Below, in pieces: positions 1 to 7,809 of a DNA stretch of 50,652 bases. Numbering within the stretch: position 1 is the stretch's first letter; each line of letters starts with the position of its first letter. The position numbers and the translations under genes are program-made. This DNA is from Methanobacteriota archaeon (GTDB lineage Archaea > Halobacteriota > Methanosarcinia > Methanotrichales > Methanotrichaceae), in the NCBI GenBank assembly GCA_029553285.1, contig JAKPCO010000108.1, positions 1-50,652 of the forward strand. The letters run 5' to 3'. A model generated the notes under the pieces. That model had not been told where the DNA came from. It searched no databases and saw only the letters and a list, made by a program, of their open reading frames with translations.

Positions 1-764
1 CCCATCTCTGTGAGCTCATCTATTCCCTGGAGGATAACTCTGTCAGACTCGCCCAGTCCCACTATGATGTTGGTGAAAACTCTGTTTCTCCCGAACACAC
101 CCACAGCATCTGCGAGAGCGCTCTTTATGCCCTCAAATGAAAGCCCCGGGCATACCGCCTGGAAGATGTCAGGATCAAGCGTCTCGAGGTTGTACTTGAC
201 CTCGATGGCGCCTGCGCTCCTGAGAATCTCGTTAGAGCGCTCTGTCGGACATACAGAGATGCCGATGGGGACGCCGAAGGTTTTAAGCGATTGCGCTATA
301 TCCGCGATCCTCCCGACCTCGTGCTCCGGAGATACCTCGACACCGCTTGTAAGCGAGATCGCCCTGAGCCTGCCGGTCATGGCCGCGCGCCTGACCATCT
401 CGATGACCTTTTCCTTAGACTTCGTCGGGCCCATGAGCTTCGGGACCGCACAGAACCTGCAATCGTAGATGCAGCTCTCAGATACAGTTATGTATGCCTG
501 ACCCGGGCAGTGAAGCAGCGGCTCAACGAGATGGCCACGGGCCACAATCCTGTCTCCCTCGATTATGAGATGCTCATCCCCATCACGCAGGAGCCTGAGG
601 GGGCTCGGGGCGACCGTTAGACGGACGATCCTCCCGCTGGAGCTGAAGAATACCGAGCCCTCGCCAGCGCTAGGTCCAGCCGTCGATGGAGGACCCTGAG
701 GTGTCAAATCTCGGAGCTCCACAGTCCCCACGGATATCAGGTACGCTTTTGTGGCTGGATCCAT
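1..764 (-). CDS. Radical SAM protein, COG2516-like (3' part cut by window edge)
   Basis: The minus strand reads open from an ATG at 764 to the window edge, so the C-terminal part is missing. The visible ~254 residues begin with a short N-terminal domain and then show the radical SAM cluster motif CIYDCRFC (CxxxCxxC, roughly residues 95-102). Downstream is a typical TIM-barrel sequence including TSGVEVSPEHE and a later NIIVGLGES segment. It most resembles the archaeal biotin-synthase-related radical SAM family (COG2516), whose substrate is unknown to me. The cluster motif is seen directly; the family name is from memory of the motif context. The start is the first in-frame ATG and has no strong Shine-Dalgarno. 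The next gene lies 360 bp away on the other strand, so the two are divergent, with a mobile repeat between them. Confidence 0.75.
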   Translation of the reverse strand, partial: MDPATKAYLISVGTVELRDLTPQGPPSTAGPSAGEGSVFFSSSGRIVRLTVAPSPLRLLRDGDEHLIIEGDRIVARGHLVEPLLHCPGQAYITVSESCIYDCRFCAVPKLMGPTKSKEKVIEMVRRAAMTGRLRAISLTSGVEVSPEHEVGRIADIAQSLKTFGVPIGISVCPTERSNEILRSAGAIEVKYNLETLDPDIFQAVCPGLSFEGIKSALADAVGVFGRNRVFTNIIVGLGESDRVILQGIDELTEM

Positions 765-887
765 ATGCAGTACTCTGAGCAATTTCTATATGTGACTTCC
801 TGCCTCCCCAGAAAGGTATATGGGCTTTTGCCCGATTTCCCAGAAGGATTGCAGCATACGCAAGCTGCCTGAGGCCATATCCGCCAG

Positions 888-1069
888 CGCTCTTATCCAT
901 TTGACGACCTGCCCTAAGGAGCGTGCTGTGCGTCCGTTTCGACTTGCCTTCAAGGCAGTCGAAGGCGTTTCGACTTCGTCGAAACCTTTCGATGTAGTCG
1001 AAAGTGTGGCACTGAATGCTTTCAGCAACCACACTGCACGGCCCCCAAGTTGTTAAACACATAAGAGCG
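888..1069. repeat. MITE-like element A, copy 1 (182 bp)
   Basis: The element is bounded by CGCTCTTAT at 888 and its inverse ATAAGAGCG ending at 1069. It shares ends and interior with the copies at 5125-5301, 11346-11469 and 47536-47659. The interior holds three successive perfect hairpins: TGCCTT/AAGGCA (945-957), GTTTCGAC/GTCGAAAC (967-985) and CTTTCGA/TCGAAAG (986-1004). Flanks CCGCCAG (881-887) and CTGCCAG (1070-1076) look like a decayed target duplication. It carries no reading frame of its own. It lies between a radical SAM gene and a membrane-protein gene and is close enough to the latter (1125) to affect its promoter. Confidence 0.8.
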
Positions 1070-1124
1070 CTGCCAGATGATCCCATGACCGGAACAGGCA
1101 GCAATTTAATAGGATGAAGTCTGT

Positions 1125-2021
1125 GTGTCAAGCATGTACGAGGAAATCGGAGCTATTATAGGGAGGGGATTCTCCACGTGGAGACACAATCTGGGCATAT
1201 GCGTCCCCTTTGTGCTCGATGTTATCGCTGTCGGGTTGCTGGTCATGGTGCTGTTCATCTCCATCCTTGTAACCATGCCCGAGGCCTTCGCGAACATCGA
1301 GAATGTACCTCCAGAGGACCTGATTCAGGCGTTCGAGCAGAAAGGATTGATTGTAGGAGCGTACATGGTGCTGTTCTTTGTGCTCGCGCTGCTCGTCAGC
1401 TCATTCTTCACGGCAGGAGCGACTGGCATGGCGAGGAGCGCGAACGCGACCGGATTCTCCTCCCTGGGGGAGATGTGGGCAGCAGGAAAGAGATACTGCA
1501 TCAGGCTCTTCTCAGCCTCCCTGCTGAGCGTGATCATATACGCACTTGGAGTTCTGGCCTTCAGCGCGCTCTTCCTGCCGTTCGTATCTCTGGAGTCCCT
1601 TTCGAAGGTCGCTCAGGCCCCTGAGCAGATAGATCCGGGGCTCGTAGCTCTCGTGATCGCCTGGATCCTGGGAGTGTGCCTGATACTCATAGTGATCTCC
1701 ATGGCGCTTGCTGTTCTCTCTCCCGCCATTGTGGTCGATTCACTGGGCGCGATATCAGGGATCCGGGCGAGCATGCGCTTCTTCAGGGAGAACATCTTCG
1801 ATGTCTTTCTCCTCTGGCTTGTGACCCTGGGAGTATCAATGGCGTTCAGCATAATCGGGATGTTCTTTGAGGACACCGGTCTTGAGGGGCTTTGGTCCAC
1901 GGCCGGCGGCATCTTCAGCGTTCTCGTCATAGCACCACTGACCACGATCTGGTGGACCAGGCTTTATATGAGCAGAACTGGAAAGGACCTCCACAGATAT
2001 GATCGAGCATATGCTGCTTAG
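1125..2021 (+). CDS. Polytopic membrane protein (DUF7847/GPDPase_memb-like)
   Basis: A 298-residue integral membrane protein. Hydrophobic segments are visible near residues 25-50, 80-105, 135-165, 175-205, 225-250 and 260-285, which gives about six membrane passes. There are no recognisable catalytic motifs. The N-terminus (MYEEIGAIIGRGFSTWRHN) and helix spacing resemble the archaeal DUF7847 / glycerophosphodiester phosphodiesterase membrane-domain group, whose function is unknown. The start is GTG 1125, preceded by AGGATGAAG (1111-1119). ATG 1134 is an alternative. Its 3' end overlaps the next small membrane-protein gene by 23 bp in another frame, which suggests co-translation. Family assignment is tentative. 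Confidence 0.7.
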   Translation: MSSMYEEIGAIIGRGFSTWRHNLGICVPFVLDVIAVGLLVMVLFISILVTMPEAFANIENVPPEDLIQAFEQKGLIVGAYMVLFFVLALLVSSFFTAGATGMARSANATGFSSLGEMWAAGKRYCIRLFSASLLSVIIYALGVLAFSALFLPFVSLESLSKVAQAPEQIDPGLVALVIAWILGVCLILIVISMALAVLSPAIVVDSLGAISGIRASMRFFRENIFDVFLLWLVTLGVSMAFSIIGMFFEDTGLEGLWSTAGGIFSVLVIAPLTTIWWTRLYMSRTGKDLHRYDRAYAA

Positions 2022-2247
2022 GTTCAGGGCGATGGCCCTTCCATTCCAGACCGTGCTGATCGGAGCGGTCTTCTTCACCATCTACGATCTCTACACCTAC
2101 TTCGGTCATGGGCTGGGCGCTGTCGAGTCCGCGATCGAGGCCCTGGTCGCGTCGCTGATATTCATGACCGCGTACTACTTCACTTCAGTTGCATTGAGAT
2201 CGAGGAGCCCCGAAAGGCGCGGGAAGGGTCTGCGGAAGAAGCGTTAG
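1999..2247 (+). CDS. Small two-helix membrane protein
   Basis: An 82-residue protein with two hydrophobic stretches (about residues 14-35 and 45-67) and a very basic C-terminus (RSRSPERRGKGLRKKR), so the tail is predicted to be cytoplasmic. I do not recognise a family. It overlaps the preceding membrane-protein gene by 23 bp in a different frame, and the two are probably one transcription unit. ATG 1999 is used; ATG 2011 would shorten it by four residues. The overlap, hydrophobic pattern and positive-inside tail support a real gene, although no homology can be shown here. Confidence 0.6.
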   Translation: MIEHMLLRFRAMALPFQTVLIGAVFFTIYDLYTYFGHGLGAVESAIEALVASLIFMTAYYFTSVALRSRSPERRGKGLRKKR

Positions 2248-2289
2248 TAAAGGTCCGCAACCGATAAGTCGGTGGTTGGCATCCATGGA

Positions 2290-2784
2290 ATGGTGATCGA
2301 AATGGAACTGAAGACTGTGAGAATGGAGATACCCGATGGCTCAAACCTCATACTGGGTCAGAGCCACTTCATAAAGACAGCTGAGGATCTGTACGAGGCG
2401 ATCGCTGGGAGCGTGCCAAGCGCGAGGTTCGGAATAGCATTCTCAGAGGCAAGCGGTGATTGCCTGGTAAGGCTGGAGGGGAACGACGATGCCCTGAAGG
2501 ATGTAGCAAAGAGAAACTCGCTCGCTCTGGGATGCGGGCACACATTTGTCATCCTGATACAGGGCGCGTTCCCGATAAACGTTCTCAACGCCATCAAGGG
2601 CGTTCAGGAGGTCTGCAGCATCTTCTGCGCCACAGCCAATCCGGTGGAGGTTGTGGTGGCGTCGACCGAGCAGGGCAGCGGCATACTCGGGGTGATAGAC
2701 GGAAGCTCTCCAAAGGGCGTCGAGGGCCCGGAGAAGGTCGCGGAGCGGCGGAGCCTCCTGAGGAGATTCGGGTACAAGCTCTGA
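2290..2784 (+). CDS. Adenosine-specific kinase (COG1839, PF04008)
   Basis: The product, about 160 residues, matches the archaeal/thermophile adenosine-specific kinase family, including the near-invariant opening ELKTVRMEIPDG and LGQSHFIKTAEDLYEA, and the later segments FGIAFSEASG and GCGHTFVI. The family is named for adenosine binding with weak kinase activity; its true role is uncertain. ATG 2290 follows GGTGGTTGG. ATG 2302 gives the usual family N-terminus (MELKTV), and GTG 2272 is also open. It lies 28 bp upstream of the dihydroorotase gene on the same strand, which hints at a nucleotide-metabolism operon. Confidence 0.85.
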   Translation: MVIEMELKTVRMEIPDGSNLILGQSHFIKTAEDLYEAIAGSVPSARFGIAFSEASGDCLVRLEGNDDALKDVAKRNSLALGCGHTFVILIQGAFPINVLNAIKGVQEVCSIFCATANPVEVVVASTEQGSGILGVIDGSSPKGVEGPEKVAERRSLLRRFGYKL

Positions 2785-2812
2785 TGCGAACTCCGGCGCC
2801 GGGGAATGCTGT

Positions 2813-4108
2813 ATGATGGACCTTCTGGTAAAAGACGGCAGGGTTTACACCGGTGGAAGGCTGCTGAACACAGACATTTGGATCAAAAACGGGAGGATCG
2901 CAGCACTCGGTGGATACAACAGGGCCGCAGAGAGGATCGACGCCAGCGGCATGATCATCATACCGGGGGCCATCGACATGCACGTCCACTTCAGGGAGCC
3001 GGGGTACACGCACAAGGAGGACTGGGAGAGCGGCTCGATCTCCGCGGCTGCCGGCGGCGTTACAACCGTGGTCGATCAGCCCAACACGGATCCGCCTGTG
3101 ACGGACGCTGAGTCGTACAGAGAGAAGCTGAATCTTGCGAAACGGAAGTCGGTCGTTGACTTCTGCCTGAACGGAGGGCCCGGCGATGTCGAATCACTCC
3201 TCAGAGAGGGTGCATCTGCGATCGGCGAGATCTTCATGTACGAGATGAGCGACGAGCGGCTGACCAGAATTTTAGGGGCGGTCGAGCGGCTCGGCGCGCT
3301 CGCGACGGTGCACGCAGAGGATGGAGAGGTCATACGGAGATACTCTGAGCCGCTGAGCGAGATCAGAGATCCCGATGTTCATTCCAGGGCCAGGCCGCCG
3401 ATCGCTGAGGTCTCTGCGATAGACCATGCTCTGAGCGTATCGAGATGCAGGATTCATATCTGTCACATCTCGACGGCAGATGGGCTTGAGCTCGTGCGGA
3501 AGAGAAAGGAGGAGAGGGTGAGCTGTGAGGTAACCCCACACCACCTTTTCCTGAGCAGAAGGGATTACAGGAGGCTGGGCGCATTTCTCAAGACGAATCC
3601 GCCCCTGCGGAATCCGGGGGACTGCGATGCCCTCTGGGATGGTCTGAGAAGAGGGGATATAGATGTCATCGCATCAGATCACGCGCCACATCTACCTGAG
3701 GAGAAGAGGGATGACATATGGCATGCGCCTCCCGGCGTCCCGGGAGTGGAGACGATGCTCCCCCTCATGCTGTACGCTGTGAAGAGCAACATGATAACGC
3801 TGGACAGGGCTGTTGATGCTCTATCAGCAAGGCCTGCATCCATACTTGGATTGAGATTCAAAGGGGAGATCGCAGTCGGAAAGGATGCGGATCTGGTGAT
3901 CTTCGATCCGAAAAGGCAGGAGAGGATCGATGTGCAGAGGCTTCACAGCAGGGCAGACTGGACGCCATATGAGGGGAAGAAGGCGATCTTCCCTGTGATG
4001 ACCCTGGTCAGGGGGAGTGTTGTCTTCGATGGGGATGTAGAGGTGAGTCCAGGCTACGGCAGAAATATCGAGACGCGCATGGATCTACGCCTGGAGCACT
4101 CTGATTAG
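2813..4108 (+). CDS. pyrC: Dihydroorotase
   Basis: A 431-residue class I (AllB/PyrC-type) amidohydrolase. It interconverts carbamoyl aspartate and dihydroorotate in pyrimidine synthesis in the cytoplasm. The zinc-site motif HVHFREPG is near residue 58. The GGVTTVVDQPNTDPP segment, the later CHISTADGLELV and the DVIASDHAPH motif (catalytic Asp) are all present. Length is normal for the family. Two adjacent ATGs (2813, 2816) follow GGGGAATG. The following gene converges from the other strand. Allantoinase is the main alternative, but the proline-rich NTDPPVT loop and the neighbouring nucleoside/purine genes favour dihydroorotase. Confidence 0.9.
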   Translation: MMDLLVKDGRVYTGGRLLNTDIWIKNGRIAALGGYNRAAERIDASGMIIIPGAIDMHVHFREPGYTHKEDWESGSISAAAGGVTTVVDQPNTDPPVTDAESYREKLNLAKRKSVVDFCLNGGPGDVESLLREGASAIGEIFMYEMSDERLTRILGAVERLGALATVHAEDGEVIRRYSEPLSEIRDPDVHSRARPPIAEVSAIDHALSVSRCRIHICHISTADGLELVRKRKEERVSCEVTPHHLFLSRRDYRRLGAFLKTNPPLRNPGDCDALWDGLRRGDIDVIASDHAPHLPEEKRDDIWHAPPGVPGVETMLPLMLYAVKSNMITLDRAVDALSARPASILGLRFKGEIAVGKDADLVIFDPKRQERIDVQRLHSRADWTPYEGKKAIFPVMTLVRGSVVFDGDVEVSPGYGRNIETRMDLRLEHSD

Positions 4109-4152
4109 CTGCCCGTCGCTGGCCTCTTGCGCGGATCGACCTGGATTCTACC

Positions 4153-4203
4153 ATGATAGGGGATAGCATGGCGCGGACTCCAATCTTCAGGAGAGGAGGT
4201 CAC
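4153..4203. repeat. Dispersed repeat D, copy 1
   Basis: This 51-bp stretch is matched at 44 of 51 positions by 33593-33643 (shared core TCTTCAGGAGAGGAGGTCAC). It covers the last five codons and stop of the DUF357 gene (minus strand) plus about 34 bp downstream. It is either a conserved 3' processing/termination element or a duplicated gene tail. Confidence 0.6.
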
Positions 4204-4465
4204 CCGCATCCACACGCTCAGTGTTAGATAAGCTCTCTATCCTTCTCAGCTCCTCGCCGATCTCGAGCCAGGCCCAGGCCCAGATGACCGCCTCAAATGC
4301 CCGTATGAGATCCCCTCTTTCAAGAAAGTACCTCGAGTCGCTGATGTATGCCTTTATGTTGCTCAGAAATCTGTCATCCCCTATGCATCGCGATAGCCTC
4401 TCATCAGCCCTCAAGAGCCACTTCTCGGTCTCGGCTCTGAGGTCAGCAGCGATATCTTCGTTCAA
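4187..4465 (-). CDS. DUF357 family protein
   Basis: A 92-residue helical protein with the archaeal DUF357 signature: acidic/aromatic helices with [29 protein letters not shown] in the centre. Members are small archaeal proteins of unknown function. The ATG overlaps the stop of the upstream hpt gene by 4 bp (4462-4465), so it is co-translated with purine salvage phosphoribosyltransferase. The last codons (GDLLS, stop) are part of a repeat also found at 33593-33643. Family assignment rests on the characteristic [14 protein letters not shown] stretch. Confidence 0.8.
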   Translation of the reverse strand: MNEDIAADLRAETEKWLLRADERLSRCIGDDRFLSNIKAYISDSRYFLERGDLIRAFEAVIWAWAWLEIGEELRRIESLSNTERVDAGDLLS

Positions 4466-5040
4466 GACCTGAATGAGACCTCCTCAACACTGAAGACGCG
4501 CTTTTCATCAACATCAACCCTCACCATGGTTTTAAGAGGATATCCCAAGGATCTCACACGCTCAGCACCATCGCCCCTCTCGATCACAACAACAGCATCC
4601 TTGATGACAGCGCCTGCTGCCTCCAGCGCCTTCATAACCGCGATGGCCGTGCCTCCGGTGCTCACAACGTCATCCACAAATATCACACGATCTCCCTTTT
4701 TTATACCGTTGAGATATATCTTCGATTTGGAGTAGCCTGTGACCTGGCTGACCTCTATCTCCCCGGGCAGCCCGTACATCTTCTTGCGAATTATCACGAG
4801 CGGTATATCCGTCACGAGTGAGAGAGCTCCGCCAATCGGTATCCCCATCGCCTCAACGGTGACTATCTTGTCCACATCCAGATCAGCGATCCTGATTATG
4901 TGACAGACGACCTCTCTTATCAGCTCAGGTCTCGTCTCCGGAACCACATCTGTTATCGGATGAATGAAGTAGTTGTAATCCCCTCTCTTGAACACAGGCG
5001 CATCGTAGAGCGACCTCTTCAGTATCTCGAGCAAAGCCAA
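4462..5040 (-). CDS. hpt: Hypoxanthine/guanine phosphoribosyltransferase (archaeal type)
   Basis: A 192-residue type I phosphoribosyltransferase that salvages hypoxanthine/guanine with PRPP in the cytoplasm. The PRPP-binding motif [14 protein letters not shown] lies near residues 118-131. The N-terminal [17 protein letters not shown] and [13 protein letters not shown] segments are typical of the archaeal Hpt group. Length is normal. The start is ATG 5040. It is followed by DUF357 with a 4-bp overlap. The upstream flank carries a mobile repeat beginning at 5125. The group also contains regulatory PRTase-like proteins (GfcR), but those carry an N-terminal helix-turn-helix domain, which is absent here. 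Confidence 0.88.
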   Translation of the reverse strand: MALLEILKRSLYDAPVFKRGDYNYFIHPITDVVPETRPELIREVVCHIIRIADLDVDKIVTVEAMGIPIGGALSLVTDIPLVIIRKKMYGLPGEIEVSQVTGYSKSKIYLNGIKKGDRVIFVDDVVSTGGTAIAVMKALEAAGAVIKDAVVVIERGDGAERVRSLGYPLKTMVRVDVDEKRVFSVEEVSFRS

Positions 5041-5124
5041 ACGCCTCCATGCATCGTATCGCGCATGACTTTAAACGGTTTTGGGCCCCGGTCCAGGTGA
5101 GTCCTGGAATGCTGTTAAATCGAA

Positions 5125-5301
5125 CTCTCTTATTCAGCAACCTGGAGTTTATAAAGGCTGGCTGCTGAATGCGCTCATCCGCTCGCCAGGCCTTCGACTT
5201 CATGAAACCCTTCGACTGTGTCGAAGGTAAGTCAAAACGAGCGCAGGAGCGCATACCATGACTGGTATCTCTTCCGAATAGTCATCAGATGGATAAGAAC
5301 G
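5125..5301. repeat. MITE-like element A, copy 2 (177 bp, perfect 8-bp target duplication)
   Basis: Left end CTCTCTTAT (5125) and right end ATAAGAACG (to 5301) are each one change from the family ends. The element is flanked by AAATCGAA on both sides (5117-5124 and 5302-5309), an exact 8-bp target-site duplication. The interior matches the other copies (for example GCTGCTGAATGCGCTCATCC and CATCAGATGGATAAG). It contains a perfect hairpin CCTTCGAC/GTCGAAGG at 5209-5227. No coding capacity is visible. Confidence 0.85.
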
Positions 5302-5426
5302 AAATCGAATATCCCTTGCTGCGGGCTGCACCGCCGCCAGTTTGACTCGCCCGCAACGAACCTTAGCATACTGATCAAAGATGATTTAAACATAAACATC
5401 CAATATACCCATGTCTTGGGAGTAGC

Positions 5427-6053
5427 ATGAGCGCAGCGGCATTTCTCAGAGTTCTGCTCGTTCTCGCGATCGTAGCTTCTGCTGCGCGTGGGTCTCCAGG
5501 AAACAGCTACCATGAGGAGTACACGAACGTTCTCAAGGTCGCAGGCACAGGGCTCATAGATATCAGCACATCCGCTGTGGACAGGAGATCCGGGCTGGAG
5601 TACTACAACGTGATGTACGGAGAGGGCGACTTCGAGATGGACTCCACACATGAGATCGCCACAGCGCCCTCAGGAAGATCCGCCCCCACAAACCTCACCG
5701 ACACGACGCGCATGACATATCTCGGCTCAGTACCGCTCGTTGGGGTCAAGGTCATAAAATCCAGGTCGATCTATGGCGGGATAGGGGCTGAGATCCAGGA
5801 GAGCTTCGCGGTGACAGAGATGGACAGGATACAGAAGACGTTCTTCGGATCGAGAAGCCCGTGCGATTCCATCGCGATGGATGTCTCAGCAAGCTTCAAC
5901 GGCACCTGGACAACGGATGCCGCATGGCACAAGATCTTCGAGAAGAAAGTTCGCGATCACACAAGCTTCCAGGGCAGGTTTGATGTCAAGAAGCTGCTCA
6001 AGATACAGGAGAGCGGCCAGCCCCAAAATAGATTCAGCGGGATCGACTTCTGA
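5427..6053 (+). CDS. Exported protein of unknown function
   Basis: A 208-residue protein with an N-terminal signal peptide (hydrophobic AFLRVLLVLAIVASAARG, cleavage probable near residue 23). The mature part is hydrophilic with one Cys (CDSIAMDVS) and N-glycosylation sequons (NLT near residue 89, NGT near 158). I recognise no domain. ATG 5427 is preceded by GGGAG (5418-5422) and a TATA-like TTTAAACA at about 5384, which fits a short leader. The gene stands alone between element A and a response regulator gene. Its role outside the cell is not inferable from sequence. Confidence 0.7.
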   Translation: MSAAAFLRVLLVLAIVASAARGSPGNSYHEEYTNVLKVAGTGLIDISTSAVDRRSGLEYYNVMYGEGDFEMDSTHEIATAPSGRSAPTNLTDTTRMTYLGSVPLVGVKVIKSRSIYGGIGAEIQESFAVTEMDRIQKTFFGSRSPCDSIAMDVSASFNGTWTTDAAWHKIFEKKVRDHTSFQGRFDVKKLLKIQESGQPQNRFSGIDF

Positions 6054-6472
6054 GCGCGTCTCGCGGTTTGAATGAAGCTGAGGGGTCGGTACCTTAGAGG
6101 CCTGTCAGGGCCAGGGACGATGGATGCCGGTGAGAGGCATCGTGAATCGCCGTGTGGCGACTTCATTGCCCAAGAAATGGTGTGCTCAGGTTAAAGCTCC
6201 AGCAACCGGGTCCTGATTTCTGCACGGCTGTTCAGCAGTCCAGCCATCCGTGACTCGATCACGCCCTCAGGCCTGTAGAAGAGCTGTGCACCTCGTCGCG
6301 GAGCATGCCGCCCGGACCAGAGCATCATGCCGACGGATCAGCTGTCTGCAGTCGATTTCTGTGAATTCCCCCGGGATGCAGAGGAGGCTGTGCTATTACT
6401 TCAAACAAAAAGTTTTTATGAAATGGCACGCATTGCTGGAAAAGAGGGGTTACAGAAATTTGGTGAGTTTTC
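6054..6472. other. Intergenic stretch; promoter of the response regulator at its right end
   Basis: No convincing gene is seen. An AT-rich TATA-like segment (AAAGTTTTTATG, about 6410-6421) lies 50-60 bp before the response regulator start, and GGTGAG precedes its ATG. The rest is ordinary GC-rich sequence without recognisable repeats. Confidence 0.4.
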
Positions 6473-7216
6473 ATGGATGAACTCCGGCGGGTTCTTCTGG
6501 TTGAGGATAACGATGCTCATGCTGTGCTCATCCAGAGGATATTTGAGGAGAACGGCTCGGCCTGGAGCATCTCGCGTGTCTCGACCCTCGCGGATGCTCT
6601 GAGATTTCTTGATGAGAACCGGGACTCCCTGCCAGATATCGTCATTGCCGACTACAGGCTGCCAGACGGCACAGGTCTCGATCTCACAAGAGGCGCTGGA
6701 ACTCCTGAGGATGTTGGTTTTCCTCTCATAATACTGACAGGCGTGGGCTCAGAGAAGCTCGCTGTGCAGACAATGAAGTCAGGTGCCATGGATTACGTCG
6801 TGAAGAGCTCTGATGACCTCCGTCACCTCCCATCCACTGCAAGCAGAATCCTGCAGGAGTGGAACACACTGATGGAGAGGAGAAGAACGGAGATGGAGAT
6901 CGCAAAGTGCGTCTCAGATCTTGAAGCCGACAAATTGAACCTCGATGAATTCATGGACAAGATCTCTCAGGAGTTGGAAGAGGCGATCGCCACCATAAAG
7001 GAGACAAACTCGAGGATCAAGAAGAGGTTCGGCAACAACATCGATGATGAGACGCTCAAAGATCTCTACAGGATCGAGAGCGCTGCTGAGAAGGCCGGAA
7101 TGCTCACCGACAAGCTGTTCGAGTACCTGCTCCCACTGTACTTCGACAGCTCCCTTGTGAGGCTGTACATGCGAAACCTGGAGGAGCTGAAGAGGAGGAA
7201 GGAGTACTCAACGTAA
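6473..7216 (+). CDS. Response regulator with degenerate histidine-kinase-like C-terminal helices
   Basis: A 247-residue two-part cytoplasmic signalling protein. Residues 5-125 form a receiver domain with acidic pair E11/D12, phosphoacceptor D60 (IVIADYRLPDGTG), T89 (ILTGVGS) and K111 (YVVKSS). Residues ~143-215 are a helical hairpin that resembles the dimerisation domain of light-regulated-type histidine kinases (IATIKETNSRIKKRFG ... LYRIESAAEKAGMLTDKLFEYL). The phosphoacceptor His is missing and no ATPase domain follows. No DNA-binding domain is seen. No cognate kinase is adjacent, so it is an orphan. Output may be by protein-protein contact; that is inference. Confidence 0.8.
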   Translation: MDELRRVLLVEDNDAHAVLIQRIFEENGSAWSISRVSTLADALRFLDENRDSLPDIVIADYRLPDGTGLDLTRGAGTPEDVGFPLIILTGVGSEKLAVQTMKSGAMDYVVKSSDDLRHLPSTASRILQEWNTLMERRRTEMEIAKCVSDLEADKLNLDEFMDKISQELEEAIATIKETNSRIKKRFGNNIDDETLKDLYRIESAAEKAGMLTDKLFEYLLPLYFDSSLVRLYMRNLEELKRRKEYST

Positions 7217-7441
7217 ACTCGCAGCACGCACCGTGAGATCTGAGCTCCATCTGCGCGCTCATATACCCGAGTTCCAACGCGTGCGAATCGTCTCTCCCCG
7301 GATGATCTTGAGGTCGTTCCTGTGAATTCCTGGCGGATTTCTTACATGCTCATCCTGTGGACCTGCCCCACGGAGTATTGTTTTGCCATCTGGGACGAAT
7401 GAGTCTTCCACCAGCCAACGTACACAAACAGCATATTCTCA
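7217..7441. other. Intergenic region before the metal-responsive operon
   Basis: No gene is seen between the response regulator and the ArsR promoter. An open frame running from 7357 into arsR lies upstream of the TATA box and is not taken as coding. Confidence 0.35.
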
Positions 7442-7470
7442 TATCGCCATATTTCGATAAACTTATATAC
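7442..7470 (+). promoter_or_regulatory. ArsR operon promoter with inverted repeat operator candidate
   Basis: A TATA-like ACTTATATAC (7461-7470) is centred about 26 bp before the ArsR ATG at 7492, which predicts a leaderless transcript. Immediately upstream is the inverted repeat TATCG-N8-CGATA (7442-7459), positioned where an autoregulating ArsR-family repressor would block TBP/TFB. The repeat is seen directly; operator function is inference. Confidence 0.55.
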
Positions 7471-7491
7471 AGCCTGCCCAGAGCTTGGCCC

Positions 7492-7809
7492 ATGATCTCT
7501 GTTCCAAGGCTGGATATGCAGGTCCGCATATTCAGCGCTCTCGCCGATCCGATCAGGATAAAAATCATCCTGCTCCTCTCGGGCGGAGATCGGTGCGTCT
7601 GTGAGATACTCCCTGCATTTGAGAGATCCCAGTCCACAATATCGAAGCACCTGAGCATTCTGTACAATGCGGGGCTTCTTGATCGCAGGATCGAGGGAAA
7701 CAGGACGATCTACAGCATAAAGAACAGAAAGGTCGTGGAGCTTCTCGAGACCGCGGATGCGATAGCTCTTGAGCATCTTTCCAGTCTCGTGAAGACAGGA
7801 GGTGATTGA
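7492..7809 (+). CDS. ArsR/SmtB-family metalloregulator
   Basis: A 105-residue winged-helix repressor: LADPIRIKIILLLSGGDRCVCEI, then the recognition helix region SQSTISKHLSILYNAGLLDRRIEGNRTIYSI. The CVC pair near residues 36-38 matches the alpha3 metal(loid)-binding motif of ArsR-type sensors. The start is ATG 7492, chosen because the TATA box is 26 bp upstream (leaderless). Its stop is directly followed by the permease start, with the permease Shine-Dalgarno inside its last codons. It probably represses this operon in response to a thiophilic metal or metalloid. The inducer cannot be read from sequence. Confidence 0.85.
   Translation: MISVPRLDMQVRIFSALADPIRIKIILLLSGGDRCVCEILPAFERSQSTISKHLSILYNAGLLDRRIEGNRTIYSIKNRKVVELLETADAIALEHLSSLVKTGGD

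Noticed and set aside
7357-7491. N-terminal extension of the ArsR frame
   Set aside because: It would cross the TATA box and inverted repeat; the domain starts naturally at ATG 7492.
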